Shown: positions 34,201 through 42,278, counted from the first letter of the stretch. The stretch is 64,000 bases of DNA from CAYPHY01 sp964410625 (GCA_964410625.1 CAYPHY010000010.1:80471-144470), one strand, 5' to 3'. Numbers and translations are program-made. Notes: generated from the letters alone by a model not told the origin.

Positions 34201-35327
34201 TGCGTCCCTTGCTGGTGAATGGTTGGTGTGGGCGCAGTTAGATTGCGGATCTCATACCAACGAACGCCCACGGTGTTGCCATTGCCTACGGTGTGGTTTG
34301 CCCACAAGGATGGCGCGACGACTCCGTTCACCTGATGGCGGTATTGAAGGGGTTGCATCAGTCGTTGTCCAACGATGTCTAGTTGTTCATCGCTGCCTGC
34401 TTGTGGGGCGAGGAAGCCAACCGGCCAAGTGAAGTTGTTGACAATGGTGGTGCGGGGGCCGCTGAATGTGGATTGGCTGGTGTTGATCCAGTCCACATGG
34501 AACTCCCAGGTGTAGAGCTTATTGGGCGGGGCAACGGCCGCAAAGTAGTTCGGCGTCCCCGTTGGTGGCGGCGGGCCGATCAGATTGCTGGGCAGCAGTC
34601 CAAAATAGCCGAGGCTCTCGCTGAAGTAGAAACTTTGTGTGTCGGGTGTGGGATTTCCAGCGACGAGATCATCACGGTTGAAAGCCCAGACGGTGAACCC
34701 CTTTGGCGTGCGGTGCAGACCATTGTCCACAACATCATAGAGGTCGGCAGCCATGTAGTAGCCATCCGGCCAGACGCCAAACTTAGGTTGGTCGTGTAGA
34801 TAGTCGGGGTGAATCTGGAAAGCGTACTGCGCCCAATGCTGGCTGCGGTCGGCCGTCAGCGGCAGCGTTCCGCCGGTGGTATCCAGGACGCTGCGCGAAA
34901 CGGCCACACATTGGTAATATGGCCCATCGTCTATATCCTCATAGGCCACATCACTAACCAGCCAACGGCCGGACATATGATCATAGTGGACCTGGGACTG
35001 GCCTCGATTGTATCCGACACAAGGCGTGCCATTTAAGCTGCTTTCAGAGAAGAAATCGTTTAGAGAGGTGGCATCTTGCAGGTTGCCGCTAAACTTATCG
35101 AACAGCGCGATTTGCAAATTAACAACTTGCAGATAGTGGTTAAAACCTACCGCCCCGCTTACATCTGGTACGCGCGGGTCGCCATCCAGACGAGAAAGCC
35201 CGTCGAACTCTAACAGCACAATGCCATTCGCGGCGGCTGGTGCGGCACTTGTAGTCGCAAAAGCGACAACGGCCAGTAAAAGAGAGAGAAAAGCAGTGCG
35301 AAACGCGAGGTAAGGGTGAATGCGCAT
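31269..35327 (-). CDS. Large secreted protein: PD40-like repeats, two cohesin-like domains and a dockerin
   Basis: This 1352-aa protein has a signal peptide (1-33). An N-terminal domain (about 35-500) begins IVLLEFDGLSRLDGDPRVPD. About eight WD40/PD40-like repeats (about 500-930) follow, of the type ISRDGRFIAFSSAASNLVPG and LSADGQYVAYETESS, each with a DTNxxxDIYLRD segment. Cohesin-like domain 1 lies at about 936-1086 and a type I dockerin at about 1090-1160, with two calcium loops (DCNDDGVVDAGDIS and DPNQDSQVDAGDIS). Cohesin-like domain 2 (about 1190-1340) ends at VYLPVALR. AAGGAGG lies 7 nt before the ATG. Cohesins bind dockerins, so this protein could scaffold or self-associate at the surface. 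Confidence 0.88.
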   Translation of the reverse strand: MRIHPYLAFRTAFLSLLLAVVAFATTSAAPAAANGIVLLEFDGLSRLDGDPRVPDVSGAVGFNHYLQVVNLQIALFDKFSGNLQDATSLNDFFSESSLNGTPCVGYNRGQSQVHYDHMSGRWLVSDVAYEDIDDGPYYQCVAVSRSVLDTTGGTLPLTADRSQHWAQYAFQIHPDYLHDQPKFGVWPDGYYMAADLYDVVDNGLHRTPKGFTVWAFNRDDLVAGNPTPDTQSFYFSESLGYFGLLPSNLIGPPPPTGTPNYFAAVAPPNKLYTWEFHVDWINTSQSTFSGPRTTIVNNFTWPVGFLAPQAGSDEQLDIVGQRLMQPLQYRHQVNGVVAPSLWANHTVGNGNTVGVRWYEIRNLTAPTPTIHQQGTHQQPADNDYRWLGSMAVDRQGNMALAYSRSSEGRHPGIYYTGRLATDPTGSLMPEARLIDGSASQDLPDPDTLVDGPWGRYSHMSVDPYNDCEFWYTNQYYHFSDSDSWRTWISKFSLVECDPINPGVVKRVSLHSDGSEGFGGGSGIYSTAISGNGRYVVFESEANTLVDGDNAGHVDVFVRDRDADGDGVFDEPGSVTTRRVSVGLGGSEANGDSGVAVTGDFGGSNVAISRDGRFIAFSSAASNLVPGDTNGTTDVFVYDQVNGSMERVSVSNGGAQGNAVSDQPSISQDGRYVAFRSFATSLLAGDTNNVADIYLRDRQTNTTTRISLGNGGVQALNGPSYTPAISPGLDGCYIAFTSDADNLGADADTISDVFVRNRCASPPTTTLISQGFGAGRSFHPSITANGQLVAFASQADNLVAGDTNNSSDIFLRFGSTTLLVSVDDFGNQGNRNSYRPSLSADGQYVAYETESSNILPGDFNGLRDIYIYKINSPRVIRKASFGYDGSEANGPSFWPAINDNGRHVAFASDANNLVSDDTNNLRDVFAHDRVATIPPGPELSVPQNDIDPVYAAEEIAIPIRFRNNGHSISSIAFELDLNNACLAFDPSDSNGDGIPDDVSFNLPAGYTATATYRGHNQTLEVSIYDPVSPVTPLGNSDLVHVTLRAICQPPVGGSQFTTVRFSTSPIATFGNTAGASVAGTMRNGAVEILHNNGGDCNDDGVVDAGDISAVILEIHDGDGTGAAATPGGTFPGEPRGCDPNQDSQVDAGDISCTILVIFNDLNGLIQCLQGSTTSRTATSANTRPDMSNSTDVGLDIGEVVAQPGETVSLPIHFTAGSAAINALVFSIDLDETLLAFNPADSDLDGVPDALHLALPPGFLAAVSYDAADVDGELDVTIFNPANPTVSLPSGMLAVLELQTGQTALGNVAHVGFASDPPVSFGSTSGQSVAGSADDGAVQFGSVAIRVYLPVALR

Positions 35328-35507
35328 CCCAACTCCTCCTTATAAGAATGTTAACTGCACCGAAAGACTAGAACTGCTACCGACCATCATACCATATGCG
35401 AGGCTGAATGGGAAGTACCTCCTGAGTAGAAAGACATAAAGGAGGCGTGAACATTTCTGGAAGCCAGGTAATTTATTGCGGTTTATTGCTTAGATTAGCT
35501 TGTGCGT
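35328..35507. other. Spacer upstream of the large cohesin gene
   Basis: This 180-nt spacer separates the GT2-like gene from the large cohesin gene, both on the minus strand. It must carry the promoter of the cohesin gene. I see no clear -35/-10 pair, terminator or repeat. Confidence 0.5.
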
Positions 35508-36698
35508 TCAGCAGGGGAGCCTACGTAGTGGATCAAGGAAGCGTGCAAGGGTGTAGCGCAACCGTTGGCGACGGCCGAACGGCCGATAACGATACGCATA
35601 CTCGTGGTTGCGCTGCTGTGCCATCATCGTCCCCAAGCTGCTCATATCAACGTCCTCGCGGCGGCAGAAAACAATCTCGTCCCCTGGCACATTGGCGACG
35701 ATATTGGCCTCTATCGGCCGCATCACCTGCCCAAAGCGAAACAGTGGGTTGCGGCCGGGGCGTGTGGTTAGGACATACTCAGATCGCAACTGTGCAGCCG
35801 ATTTGGTGGCGTGTAGATCAATGTCATACGCTTTGCCGTGAAAGAAGCTCGTTAGACGGTTGAGCCGGTCGGGGAGCAATTCATAGAAGGCATCATAAAC
35901 AGCAATGGACTCATCCAAGGGGAGGAAGCGAAACTGTTGGCGGTAGTGTTGCAAGGGGACCTGGAAAAAGGTCGTCGGCCGCCGGAAATGCGTCCCGACT
36001 TCGCCAAAGTTAGTCGTCAGCGATTCGCGCGGAAAGGCATAGTAGCGGCCGCTATTCACCAGATACTTCGTCTTGATCGGAAACCAGTCCGTGCTGGGGA
36101 AGCGGCCGAATAGCTCATGCAACGGGTCTGCGGGGGTGATGCGGTGGTCGGCCGTTGCATACCACTCGGCAAAAGCAGCCCATTGATCGGCCGTGTACAC
36201 CTGCCCCTGATACCAGGCAATCGGTAGAAAAAAGAGATCGCTATCATCAAGATAAGGGATAAAAGGCTGGTGGGTATAGCCGTTGAACCACAGGGCATTC
36301 AATGATATTCCGGCGATACGGGGATCATCGCGGTAAAAATCAACGGCCTGCACAGCATAGCGGTAAAATACCTGCGAGACATAGAGATCATCTTCTAGCA
36401 AGATGACTGCTTCATACCGTTGCGACAGTGCCCCACAGTAAAAGACATTGCCAATCAGCCCCAGGTGATCCGCATGATCGATCACCTCTTTCGAGCCATG
36501 CGGCCAGACAAACGCCTGTGCCAGTTGGCGAACGGCCGCGTTGTCCGCTTTTCGCTGTTGGCTGGCATCCTCGGCCGCGCGATCAATGGAAAGCACCAAT
36601 GGCACAGGCTCAGGGTAGTGCGCCTGTAGCAGCGAAGCCAGCAGCCGCTCCAGGGCCAACGGGCGACTGAACGCGGGAATGACAATCGCCGGTCTCAT
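35508..36698 (-). CDS. Glycosyltransferase family 2-like protein
   Basis: This 396-aa protein starts MRPAIVIPAFSRPLALERLL, the usual opening of GT-A family 2 enzymes. AVILLEDDLYVSQVFYRYAV supplies the metal-binding acidic residues. The rest (WFNGYTHQPFIPYLDDSDLF, GRFPSTDWFPIKTKYLVNSG) resembles sugar transferases of the GNT-I-like/GT2 group. It would act in the cytosol on the lipid-linked glycan. The start ATG overlaps the stop of the upstream nucleoside phosphorylase gene by 4 nt. An upstream extension lies inside that gene and is rejected. Confidence 0.8.
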   Translation of the reverse strand: MRPAIVIPAFSRPLALERLLASLLQAHYPEPVPLVLSIDRAAEDASQQRKADNAAVRQLAQAFVWPHGSKEVIDHADHLGLIGNVFYCGALSQRYEAVILLEDDLYVSQVFYRYAVQAVDFYRDDPRIAGISLNALWFNGYTHQPFIPYLDDSDLFFLPIAWYQGQVYTADQWAAFAEWYATADHRITPADPLHELFGRFPSTDWFPIKTKYLVNSGRYYAFPRESLTTNFGEVGTHFRRPTTFFQVPLQHYRQQFRFLPLDESIAVYDAFYELLPDRLNRLTSFFHGKAYDIDLHATKSAAQLRSEYVLTTRPGRNPLFRFGQVMRPIEANIVANVPGDEIVFCRREDVDMSSLGTMMAQQRNHEYAYRYRPFGRRQRLRYTLARFLDPLRRLPC

Positions 36699-37468
36699 GG
36701 GTACAGTCCGCGGATAAGCGCGTCGAACACGCGGCATAGAGTCGTTTGGATGCGTTGAGGATCGGCCGTCATCTGCCACCGTCCACCGGCCAACGTGTCA
36801 CCCACAACCAGAATCGTTGCTACCCTCGCTCCCACATAGTCGCCAACAATGAAGAAAGCGGCCGCTTCCATCTCCACCGTTTTAACTCCTTCCGCCTGGT
36901 ACTGGGCGATTTCGGCCGCTGTCTCGCGGTAGGGCGCATCGGTTGTCCAGCTTGTTCCCATATCATGGGCAATACCGGCGGTGGTCATAGATTGCTGAAT
37001 GGCGGCCGTCAACTCCCCAGAGGGCAACGCTGGCTTCTCCGGCGCGGCGTAGTGATAAGAACTTCCTTCGTCGCGGACCGCTCGCCCCACCACGATCACA
37101 TCGCCTGTCTGTTGCCCCGGCTGTAGTCCACCGGCTACACCTAACGTCACAAATTGCCTGACACCATAGGCCGCCCACTCTTCCAGCAGCACGGCCGTCA
37201 CCGGCGCACCCACGCCAAATCCACCGACCAGCGCCACCTGTTGCTTTGTTTTGCCCAGCAAATAGGTTTCGCCAAAGAAGGCATTCACCCGGCGGCCGCG
37301 TTGCGCCTTCGCTCCATAGCGCAACAGCGGCGCATGGTAACAGAATATCACCGTTTGTGGCGCGGGGAAGGTCGGCCCACTGCCCATTTGTTGCCGGTGA
37401 CGGAGAACATCGGCCGCGCCAAACAGAGCAGAATGGCGATATTTATCGGGTAGATTGGGATAGCTCAT
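36695..37468 (-). CDS. Nucleoside phosphorylase (uridine phosphorylase-like)
   Basis: This 257-aa protein is a PNP/UDP-family phosphorylase that splits nucleosides with phosphate. Conserved segments are YLLGKTKQQVALVGGFGVGA (phosphate and ribose pocket), FVTLGVAGGLQPGQQTGDVI, and EGVKTVEMEAAAFFIVGDYV with the MEAA motif that binds ribose. ILVVGDTLAGGRWQ lies near the end. Length is normal. A nucleoside phosphorylase inside a glycan locus is unusual and may be incidental, but its stop overlaps the glycosyltransferase start, so the two are cotranslated. Confidence 0.9.
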   Translation of the reverse strand: MSYPNLPDKYRHSALFGAADVLRHRQQMGSGPTFPAPQTVIFCYHAPLLRYGAKAQRGRRVNAFFGETYLLGKTKQQVALVGGFGVGAPVTAVLLEEWAAYGVRQFVTLGVAGGLQPGQQTGDVIVVGRAVRDEGSSYHYAAPEKPALPSGELTAAIQQSMTTAGIAHDMGTSWTTDAPYRETAAEIAQYQAEGVKTVEMEAAAFFIVGDYVGARVATILVVGDTLAGGRWQMTADPQRIQTTLCRVFDALIRGLYP

Positions 37469-37475
37469 AGCCCCT

Positions 37476-37505
37476 ATTGTAGAGCGATTCTCCTAAATCG
37501 CCGCT
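37476..37505 (-). repeat. Dispersed hairpin element between flippase B and the phosphorylase gene
   Basis: On the minus strand GCGATTTAGGAGAATCGC forms a 6-7 bp stem followed by TCTACAA, matching the tail of the element at 14240. It lies just after the flippase stop (37511). Confidence 0.6.
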
Positions 37506-37510
37506 GTAGA

Positions 37511-38821
37511 TCATACCCGTCGGATGTACCAATAGAAAATCAAAGCTTGCAAAAATTCGCAAGCAACCACGGCCGCACAGGTTCCAACCAGTCCATAACG
37601 TTGCGTGAATACCCATACGACGGCAATGGTGATGAGCAATGTCACGGCCGTTGCCTTCAGCGCGACTCGCTCTTGCCCCCTCGTTACCAGATCGAACGAC
37701 AGCCGCAACACAACGATCGCCGGTATTAAACTCCAGGCGAGAATGCCTAGGGCTTCGGCCGCCGGTTCATATGTTGGGTCGTAGAGCAGGGAGATGAACG
37801 GCTGCGCGAACACCATCAACAACAGGGAGGCGCATCCGGCGAAGAGCACCAAGATGAGGAAGGAGGTGTGATAGAGATTAGGAGACTGAGAGACTGAGAG
37901 ATTACGAGAAGGTGAGAGCGGAGATTGGAGCGTAGCTCGACGAGTCATGACTGGAAACAGAGCACCGAAGAGGGCATAGGGGATAAGCTTGAGTGCTTCA
38001 ATGGGGCGCACAGCCGCACTGTACCAACCCGTCGCGCTGTCACCCACCAGCACCGACAAGGCCAGCGTGCCGCTGCGCTGGTAGACAACGGCCAGAGTTA
38101 CTATTGCCCCCAAGACCGCCCCTGTTTTTAGCACTGGAAGCACAGTTCGTCGCTGTAACGTTGCCCAACGAAATGCGATAGGGGGTAAAAAACGATAACA
38201 AAGGATAGCGGCCGTGCTGGCCCCAACGATATGGGAAGTAAGTAGCAGCAAGGAGAGGGCCAAAAGCCCAAGATCGCTGCTGACGATCAGGATCACCCCG
38301 GCCACCAGCCACAGTGCTGAGACAACCTGAAAGAGCAGGTATAACTCCATTCGCTCCTCGCCGCGCATATAGCTGCTATAGAGTGTGGAAAAAGCCAGTG
38401 GCAACAGCGAAAGGCAGGCCAGGCGAAAGGGGAGCAACGTCTCGGCCGTCTGGTTGGGCAACCATCCTGCTCCCAGCCAAATGATGAGGATGGCGGCCAT
38501 TGCCAGCGCCAACTGGATGACTAACGCCGCCGTTAGCGTTGTTGCCAATTTGTCCTGCTGCTCAACTTTTCCGCTGGCGGCCGCCACCTGGCGAATGAGC
38601 AGCGTATCCATCCCGAAGGTGGTGACGACATTGGCGATCAAGACCACCGAGGCAATGAAGGCATATTGCCCCAGCACCGCTTCACCCAGATAACGGGCGA
38701 CCAAAACGGTAAACAGGAAGGCCAGCCCCTGGCCCAACACGCGCCCCAGCAGCAGCCAGAGCGAATTGAGCGTAACCCGCCTGCCTTGTGTTGTCCGCAG
38801 CACGCTTTTGAGCGTCGCCAT
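37511..38821 (-). CDS. Second Wzx-like flippase, with in-frame octad repeat
   Basis: This 436-aa oligosaccharide flippase has 12-14 helices. It opens VTLNSLWLLLGRVLGQGLAF, LFTVLVARYLGEAVLGQYAF. The loop QSPLSPSRNLSVSQSPNLYH (about residue 300) is encoded by an AGATTAG/AGACTGAG repeat (37871-37931), the same family seen in intergenic DNA. The frame stays open, so the protein is probably functional with a longer loop. The start ATG 38821 follows the methyltransferase stop by 2 nt. A longer version would overlap that gene. Two flippases in one locus suggest two export routes or a duplicated cluster. Confidence 0.87.
   Translation of the reverse strand: MATLKSVLRTTQGRRVTLNSLWLLLGRVLGQGLAFLFTVLVARYLGEAVLGQYAFIASVVLIANVVTTFGMDTLLIRQVAAASGKVEQQDKLATTLTAALVIQLALAMAAILIIWLGAGWLPNQTAETLLPFRLACLSLLPLAFSTLYSSYMRGEERMELYLLFQVVSALWLVAGVILIVSSDLGLLALSLLLLTSHIVGASTAAILCYRFLPPIAFRWATLQRRTVLPVLKTGAVLGAIVTLAVVYQRSGTLALSVLVGDSATGWYSAAVRPIEALKLIPYALFGALFPVMTRRATLQSPLSPSRNLSVSQSPNLYHTSFLILVLFAGCASLLLMVFAQPFISLLYDPTYEPAAEALGILAWSLIPAIVVLRLSFDLVTRGQERVALKATAVTLLITIAVVWVFTQRYGLVGTCAAVVACEFLQALIFYWYIRRV
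37871..37931. repeat. Octad repeat inside flippase B
   Basis: On the plus strand the units are AGATTAGG, AGACTGAG, AGACTGAG, AGATTACG, AGAAGGTG, AGAGCGG and AGATTGGAG. It matches the arrays near 18440 and 12316. Confidence 0.65.
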
Positions 38822-38823
38822 GC

Positions 38824-39750
38824 TCAACGTCCCCATTGGGCCAGCAGCAGTGGGAATTGGGCTGCCTCCCGGCCGCCGCTCAATTGCCTGCGCCACTGTC
38901 GAAGTCGCCGTCGCCAGGATGGGATCGGCCAGATCATCTGCCAATTCAAGCCCTCGGTGCGTGCCAGTTGTGCCAGCCGTTCATGGGTCAGGTAGTTTTC
39001 AATCGGCAGCGCGTTCCCCGCCCGGCCGAAATCCCGCCTGAATTGTGCCTCTCGCTCGGCCACCATCTGTCGGCCGCTAACCTCCAGCTGGTAGACTGGT
39101 GTATCCACCACCACCGCCCGCCCACCGGCAACCAGCACGCGCCGCGCCTCCGCCAGCGTTTGCCCGTAATCGAGGCTGTAGTGAAAGGAGGCATTGTAGA
39201 TCGCCAGATCGGCCGTCCCATCGGGAAACGGTAGCTGATCGAACGCCGCCTGAACCAGTGTGAAAGCCCGATCATATTGCATATGCGCCCCCAGTCCATC
39301 TAATTTGTCCGTCAGCAGGTCAACGGCCGCCACCTGATGCCCGCGTAAGGACAGACGATAGGACAACCAGCCATTACCTGCGCCCAGATCGAGGATGGTC
39401 AGCGGCCGTTTCTGTTTTTGTTCCATTGGTTCGAGGACGCGCTTCAGGAGAACGGTATAGCTGGCAGCGCGGATTTTCCAGGCGGCCGAGTGGCGGCCGC
39501 TCAAATCCGCAAACGGTAAAGCGCGGTAATAGGCTGGCTCATCGCTGCCGCGCCCCTCCGCATGGCGTATCGCCGCGTAATCATCCAGAAATTGGGCATA
39601 AAACCTATGCCGTTTCGCAGGCAAAAATCGCCAAATGCCCTCTACACAATCAAACAGTTGCCCATCCAACCGACAAGTTAGCTGGTTGTCGGCCGTCACT
39701 TCCAACGGGCCATGACAGATAGGGCAGGCGAAGATCATCGTGTTCATCAT
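38824..39750 (-). CDS. Class I SAM-dependent methyltransferase with N-terminal Cys-rich segment
   Basis: This 308-aa protein has an N-terminal zinc-ribbon-like part (FACPICHGPLEVTADNQLTC) and then a class I methyltransferase core: ILDLGAGNGWLSYRLSLRGH (motif I) and AVDLLTDKLDGLGAHMQYDR. LPFPDGTADLAIYNASFHYS and EARRVLVAGGRAVVVDTPVY complete it. Such enzymes methylate small molecules or glycan or lipid groups. The target is unknown. The start is the first ATG of MMNTMIFACP. The 5' leader consists of two short hairpins (39756-39799). It is coupled to flippase B. Confidence 0.85.
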   Translation of the reverse strand: MMNTMIFACPICHGPLEVTADNQLTCRLDGQLFDCVEGIWRFLPAKRHRFYAQFLDDYAAIRHAEGRGSDEPAYYRALPFADLSGRHSAAWKIRAASYTVLLKRVLEPMEQKQKRPLTILDLGAGNGWLSYRLSLRGHQVAAVDLLTDKLDGLGAHMQYDRAFTLVQAAFDQLPFPDGTADLAIYNASFHYSLDYGQTLAEARRVLVAGGRAVVVDTPVYQLEVSGRQMVAEREAQFRRDFGRAGNALPIENYLTHERLAQLARTEGLNWQMIWPIPSWRRRLRQWRRQLSGGREAAQFPLLLAQWGR

Positions 39751-39755
39751 ATAAC

Positions 39756-39799
39756 CCGGTTTGCCAAACCGGATGAGCGCACGGGTAAACAACCCGTGC
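39756..39799 (-). repeat. Two adjacent dispersed hairpin elements
   Basis: CCGGTTT-GCC-AAACCGG (39756-39772) and GCACGGGT-AAACA-ACCCGTGC (39779-39799) are both perfect stems. The stop codon of the upstream methyltransferase (39799-39801) overlaps the edge of the second. They fill the whole spacer between the two methyltransferase genes. Confidence 0.7.
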
Positions 39800-40608
39800 T
39801 ACAGTTTGTATTCCATCGTCAGGATGAAAAAATCACCCCAGCCATTAAACGGCCGCCACTGTGAAATTCGATCATCCAGCGCCACCAGGGAGCGGAATAG
39901 GCGTGGATGGCGGCGGGCAAAGCTTTTGTTGTCGGCCGTTGGCGTCAGCACCGATAACCCCTCTAACCGTACTTGCTGGAAGCGCGGCCCAAACGCCTGG
40001 CGGACTTGTTGGGGAGTAAAATACCAGGTGCGAAACGTCACTCCTTCCACCTGTGCCACTGTCCCTTGTCTATGTAGGCGACGTGTTCCAACTCTAAAGT
40101 CTTTGAGGGTAAGTGCCAATTCCCAGGGGCAAATCGGCGGCATGACCACAACGATAACACGGCCGCCCGGCCGCAATAAATCAGGAAAATGGCGGGTAAC
40201 GGCCGTCAGGTCGGCAATACAGTTCAATCCGCCAAAGTTAGAATAGATGGCATCAAAGGGGCCACCCACTACCTGATCTAGCTCGGTGAACGAGCATAAT
40301 TGTGTGGTCAGGCGGCCGTCCAGCCCTTCACGCTCGATCTTCGCCTTGATCGTCTCAACCATCCCTGGGGCAATATCTGTCGCGTGAACACGATAGCCTC
40401 GTCGCACCATCGCCACTGCGTCTAAACCTGTTCCTGCATTTAGTTCTAACAGGTGGCTGCCCGGCGGCACGGCCGCGCTGATGTGGTCATAGACTTTGTT
40501 CCGCATCCGCGCCAAATTCTCATGCCCTTCACCAAAGGCATCATAGACGGCCGCCTTGCGCGAAAAAGCGGCCGCTACTTGCGCTAAATGCTCATCCAAA
40601 GCCTTCAT
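39799..40608 (-). CDS. Class I SAM-dependent methyltransferase
   Basis: This 269-aa protein has the core LLELNAGTGLDAVAMVRRGY (motif I), RVHATDIAPGMVETIKAKIE, FDAIYSNFGGLNCIADLTAV and LRPGGRVIVVVMPPICPWEL. The C-terminal part (FRTWYFTPQQVRQAFGPRFQ) is typical of small-molecule methyltransferases in glycan and natural-product loci. The N-terminus FSRKAAVYDAFGEGHENLAR resembles UbiE/BioC-like proteins. It is followed by the tandem hairpins and the second methyltransferase. The substrate is not predictable. Confidence 0.87.
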   Translation of the reverse strand: MKALDEHLAQVAAAFSRKAAVYDAFGEGHENLARMRNKVYDHISAAVPPGSHLLELNAGTGLDAVAMVRRGYRVHATDIAPGMVETIKAKIEREGLDGRLTTQLCSFTELDQVVGGPFDAIYSNFGGLNCIADLTAVTRHFPDLLRPGGRVIVVVMPPICPWELALTLKDFRVGTRRLHRQGTVAQVEGVTFRTWYFTPQQVRQAFGPRFQQVRLEGLSVLTPTADNKSFARRHPRLFRSLVALDDRISQWRPFNGWGDFFILTMEYKL

Positions 40609-40628
40609 CTCGATATTTGATCTGAATT

Positions 40629-40730
40629 AACCAATTAACCACAGATGGACACGGATTTGAAGGATTCGCACGGATTTTTCTTATTAATCCGTGTTCATCT
40701 GTTCCATCCATTTCGATCCGTGGTTAATCA
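40629..40730. repeat. Imperfect inverted repeat (AACCACAGATGGACACGGATT type)
   Basis: The left arm (40635-40657) pairs with segments of the right arm (40685-40729: AATCCGTGTTCATCTGTTCC and GATCCGTGGTTAAT). It fills the spacer and abuts the stop codon of the radical SAM gene at 40728. Similar elements are widespread in bacterial intergenic DNA. Confidence 0.7.
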
Positions 40731-42266
40731 ATCCCCTTGCGGTGTTGGCTCGGCCGCTTCTTCCAGGCTCATGTGCCGCATCGGGGCCAGACCGGCGTGG
40801 GGTAGAGCCGCTAGCCGGTTCAGCCGGTATCGCGCCAGGGGGAGCGTCGCCAGCCGGTAAAGCGTGGCGGCCGCTTCGCGCAGATGACGGCCGCGCCACA
40901 ATCGTGGTTTGCTCGCCACCCGGCGCAGTTCACGCAATGCCCGACGTGAGCGGAACTCCTTGTGCAACACCACATGCAGTTGGCGGTAAAAAGCGGTGCT
41001 GAAAGGGCCGCGATACATCATCTCCAGATCGGCCGAGTCCACCCAATTCTGCTTCTCACCCAATTGCAGCCGTACATTTTCATAAAAGCGCGTGCCGGGC
41101 AAGGGATAAGAGACCGACATCCCCACATCATCCGGCCGGGCGTCGCGCACCATTTGTAAAGTTTGTTCAATGTCCTCACGGGTTTCCCCTGGATAGCCGA
41201 ATTGCAAAAAGAAGCCGACCTTGATTCCGGCGACATGGAGACGCTCGGCCGCTGCTCTGATTTGCTCAACCGTTGTCCCCTTCTCCATCGCGTTCAATAT
41301 CTTCTGCGACCCCGACTCAGCCCCTAACCAGACGATTTCACATCCGGCACGCTGCAAGGCATCCACGTCAGCCTGGCTGCGCAGAATTAAATCGGCACGG
41401 CTCAGGCATTTGAAGGGAATATGGGCTGCCTTTTGCTCGACCTGCTCGGCAAATGCCGCCCACCATCCTGGCTTCAACCCCATGATGTCATCGGCAAACC
41501 AGAGATGGTCGGGACGGTAGGTATCTTTGAGCCACTTCATCTCGGCCGCCACACTGTCCGCGCTGCGCGAATGGTAGCGTTGTCCCCAAATCGGCTTGGC
41601 GCACCAGTTGCAATGGTAAGGGCAGCCGCGCGTCGTCACCATGTTCATCGAGTAATAGCCGTGGCGTTCCAGCCAAATTTGGCGATAACGCTCCACATCT
41701 ACCAAATCCCAGGCCGGGAAGGGGAGCGCATCCAAATCGCGGATCACCTGGCGGCGTGGATTGCGGTGGGGGCGGCCGTTCTCCCAATAGCACAAGCTAT
41801 CTATATCGCTCAACGCTGTTTCTCTCTGCCCGCTAAGCTGATCCAGCAGTTCGCGCAGCGTTTCTTCCCCCTCGCCCAACAAAGCAAAGTCGGCCCCGGC
41901 CTCCAGATAGCGTTCGGCATGGTCGGTGGCATCGGAACCGCAGACAATCGTTGTGCAGCCTTGCGCCTTTGCCATTCCCAGCATCGTAAACGCCGCCTGG
42001 CGCATCCGCAGCAAGCACATTTTGGAAAGATAATTGAAATTATCCTCATAGATAACGGCAAAACGTGGCCGAGTGCGAGCCAACGCCGCTTCCCACTCCG
42101 CTTCCGAACCGGCCAACATCGCATCAAACATCGCCACCGAGTACCCTGCCTGGCGCATAAAGCTGGCCGCATACATCGTCCCCAATGGCGGATACGGCTG
42201 CATCGCCGCCCACAGCTTCGGGTCGAAGTGCAGGTAGTAGGATTGTCCGAAAAGGATGTCGGTCAT
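40728..42266 (-). CDS. B12-binding-type radical SAM protein
   Basis: This 512-aa protein has an N-terminal cobalamin-binding-like Rossmann domain (about 20-160: YPPLGTMYAASFMRQAGYSV, TTIVCGSDATDHAERYLEAG). The radical SAM core follows, with TRGCPYHCNWCAKPIWGQRY (CxxxCxxC cluster) and FADDIMGLKPGW. The classic DxHxxG cobalamin motif is not seen, so cobalamin use is uncertain. Relatives perform methylations or ring changes on lipids and cofactors. The start is MTDILFGQSYYLHFD. A longer frame upstream translates the heptad repeats at 42279-42360 and is rejected. It is the second gene of the minus-strand locus. Confidence 0.88.
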   Translation of the reverse strand: MTDILFGQSYYLHFDPKLWAAMQPYPPLGTMYAASFMRQAGYSVAMFDAMLAGSEAEWEAALARTRPRFAVIYEDNFNYLSKMCLLRMRQAAFTMLGMAKAQGCTTIVCGSDATDHAERYLEAGADFALLGEGEETLRELLDQLSGQRETALSDIDSLCYWENGRPHRNPRRQVIRDLDALPFPAWDLVDVERYRQIWLERHGYYSMNMVTTRGCPYHCNWCAKPIWGQRYHSRSADSVAAEMKWLKDTYRPDHLWFADDIMGLKPGWWAAFAEQVEQKAAHIPFKCLSRADLILRSQADVDALQRAGCEIVWLGAESGSQKILNAMEKGTTVEQIRAAAERLHVAGIKVGFFLQFGYPGETREDIEQTLQMVRDARPDDVGMSVSYPLPGTRFYENVRLQLGEKQNWVDSADLEMMYRGPFSTAFYRQLHVVLHKEFRSRRALRELRRVASKPRLWRGRHLREAAATLYRLATLPLARYRLNRLAALPHAGLAPMRHMSLEEAAEPTPQGD

Positions 42267-42278
42267 GTGATTTCTGGG

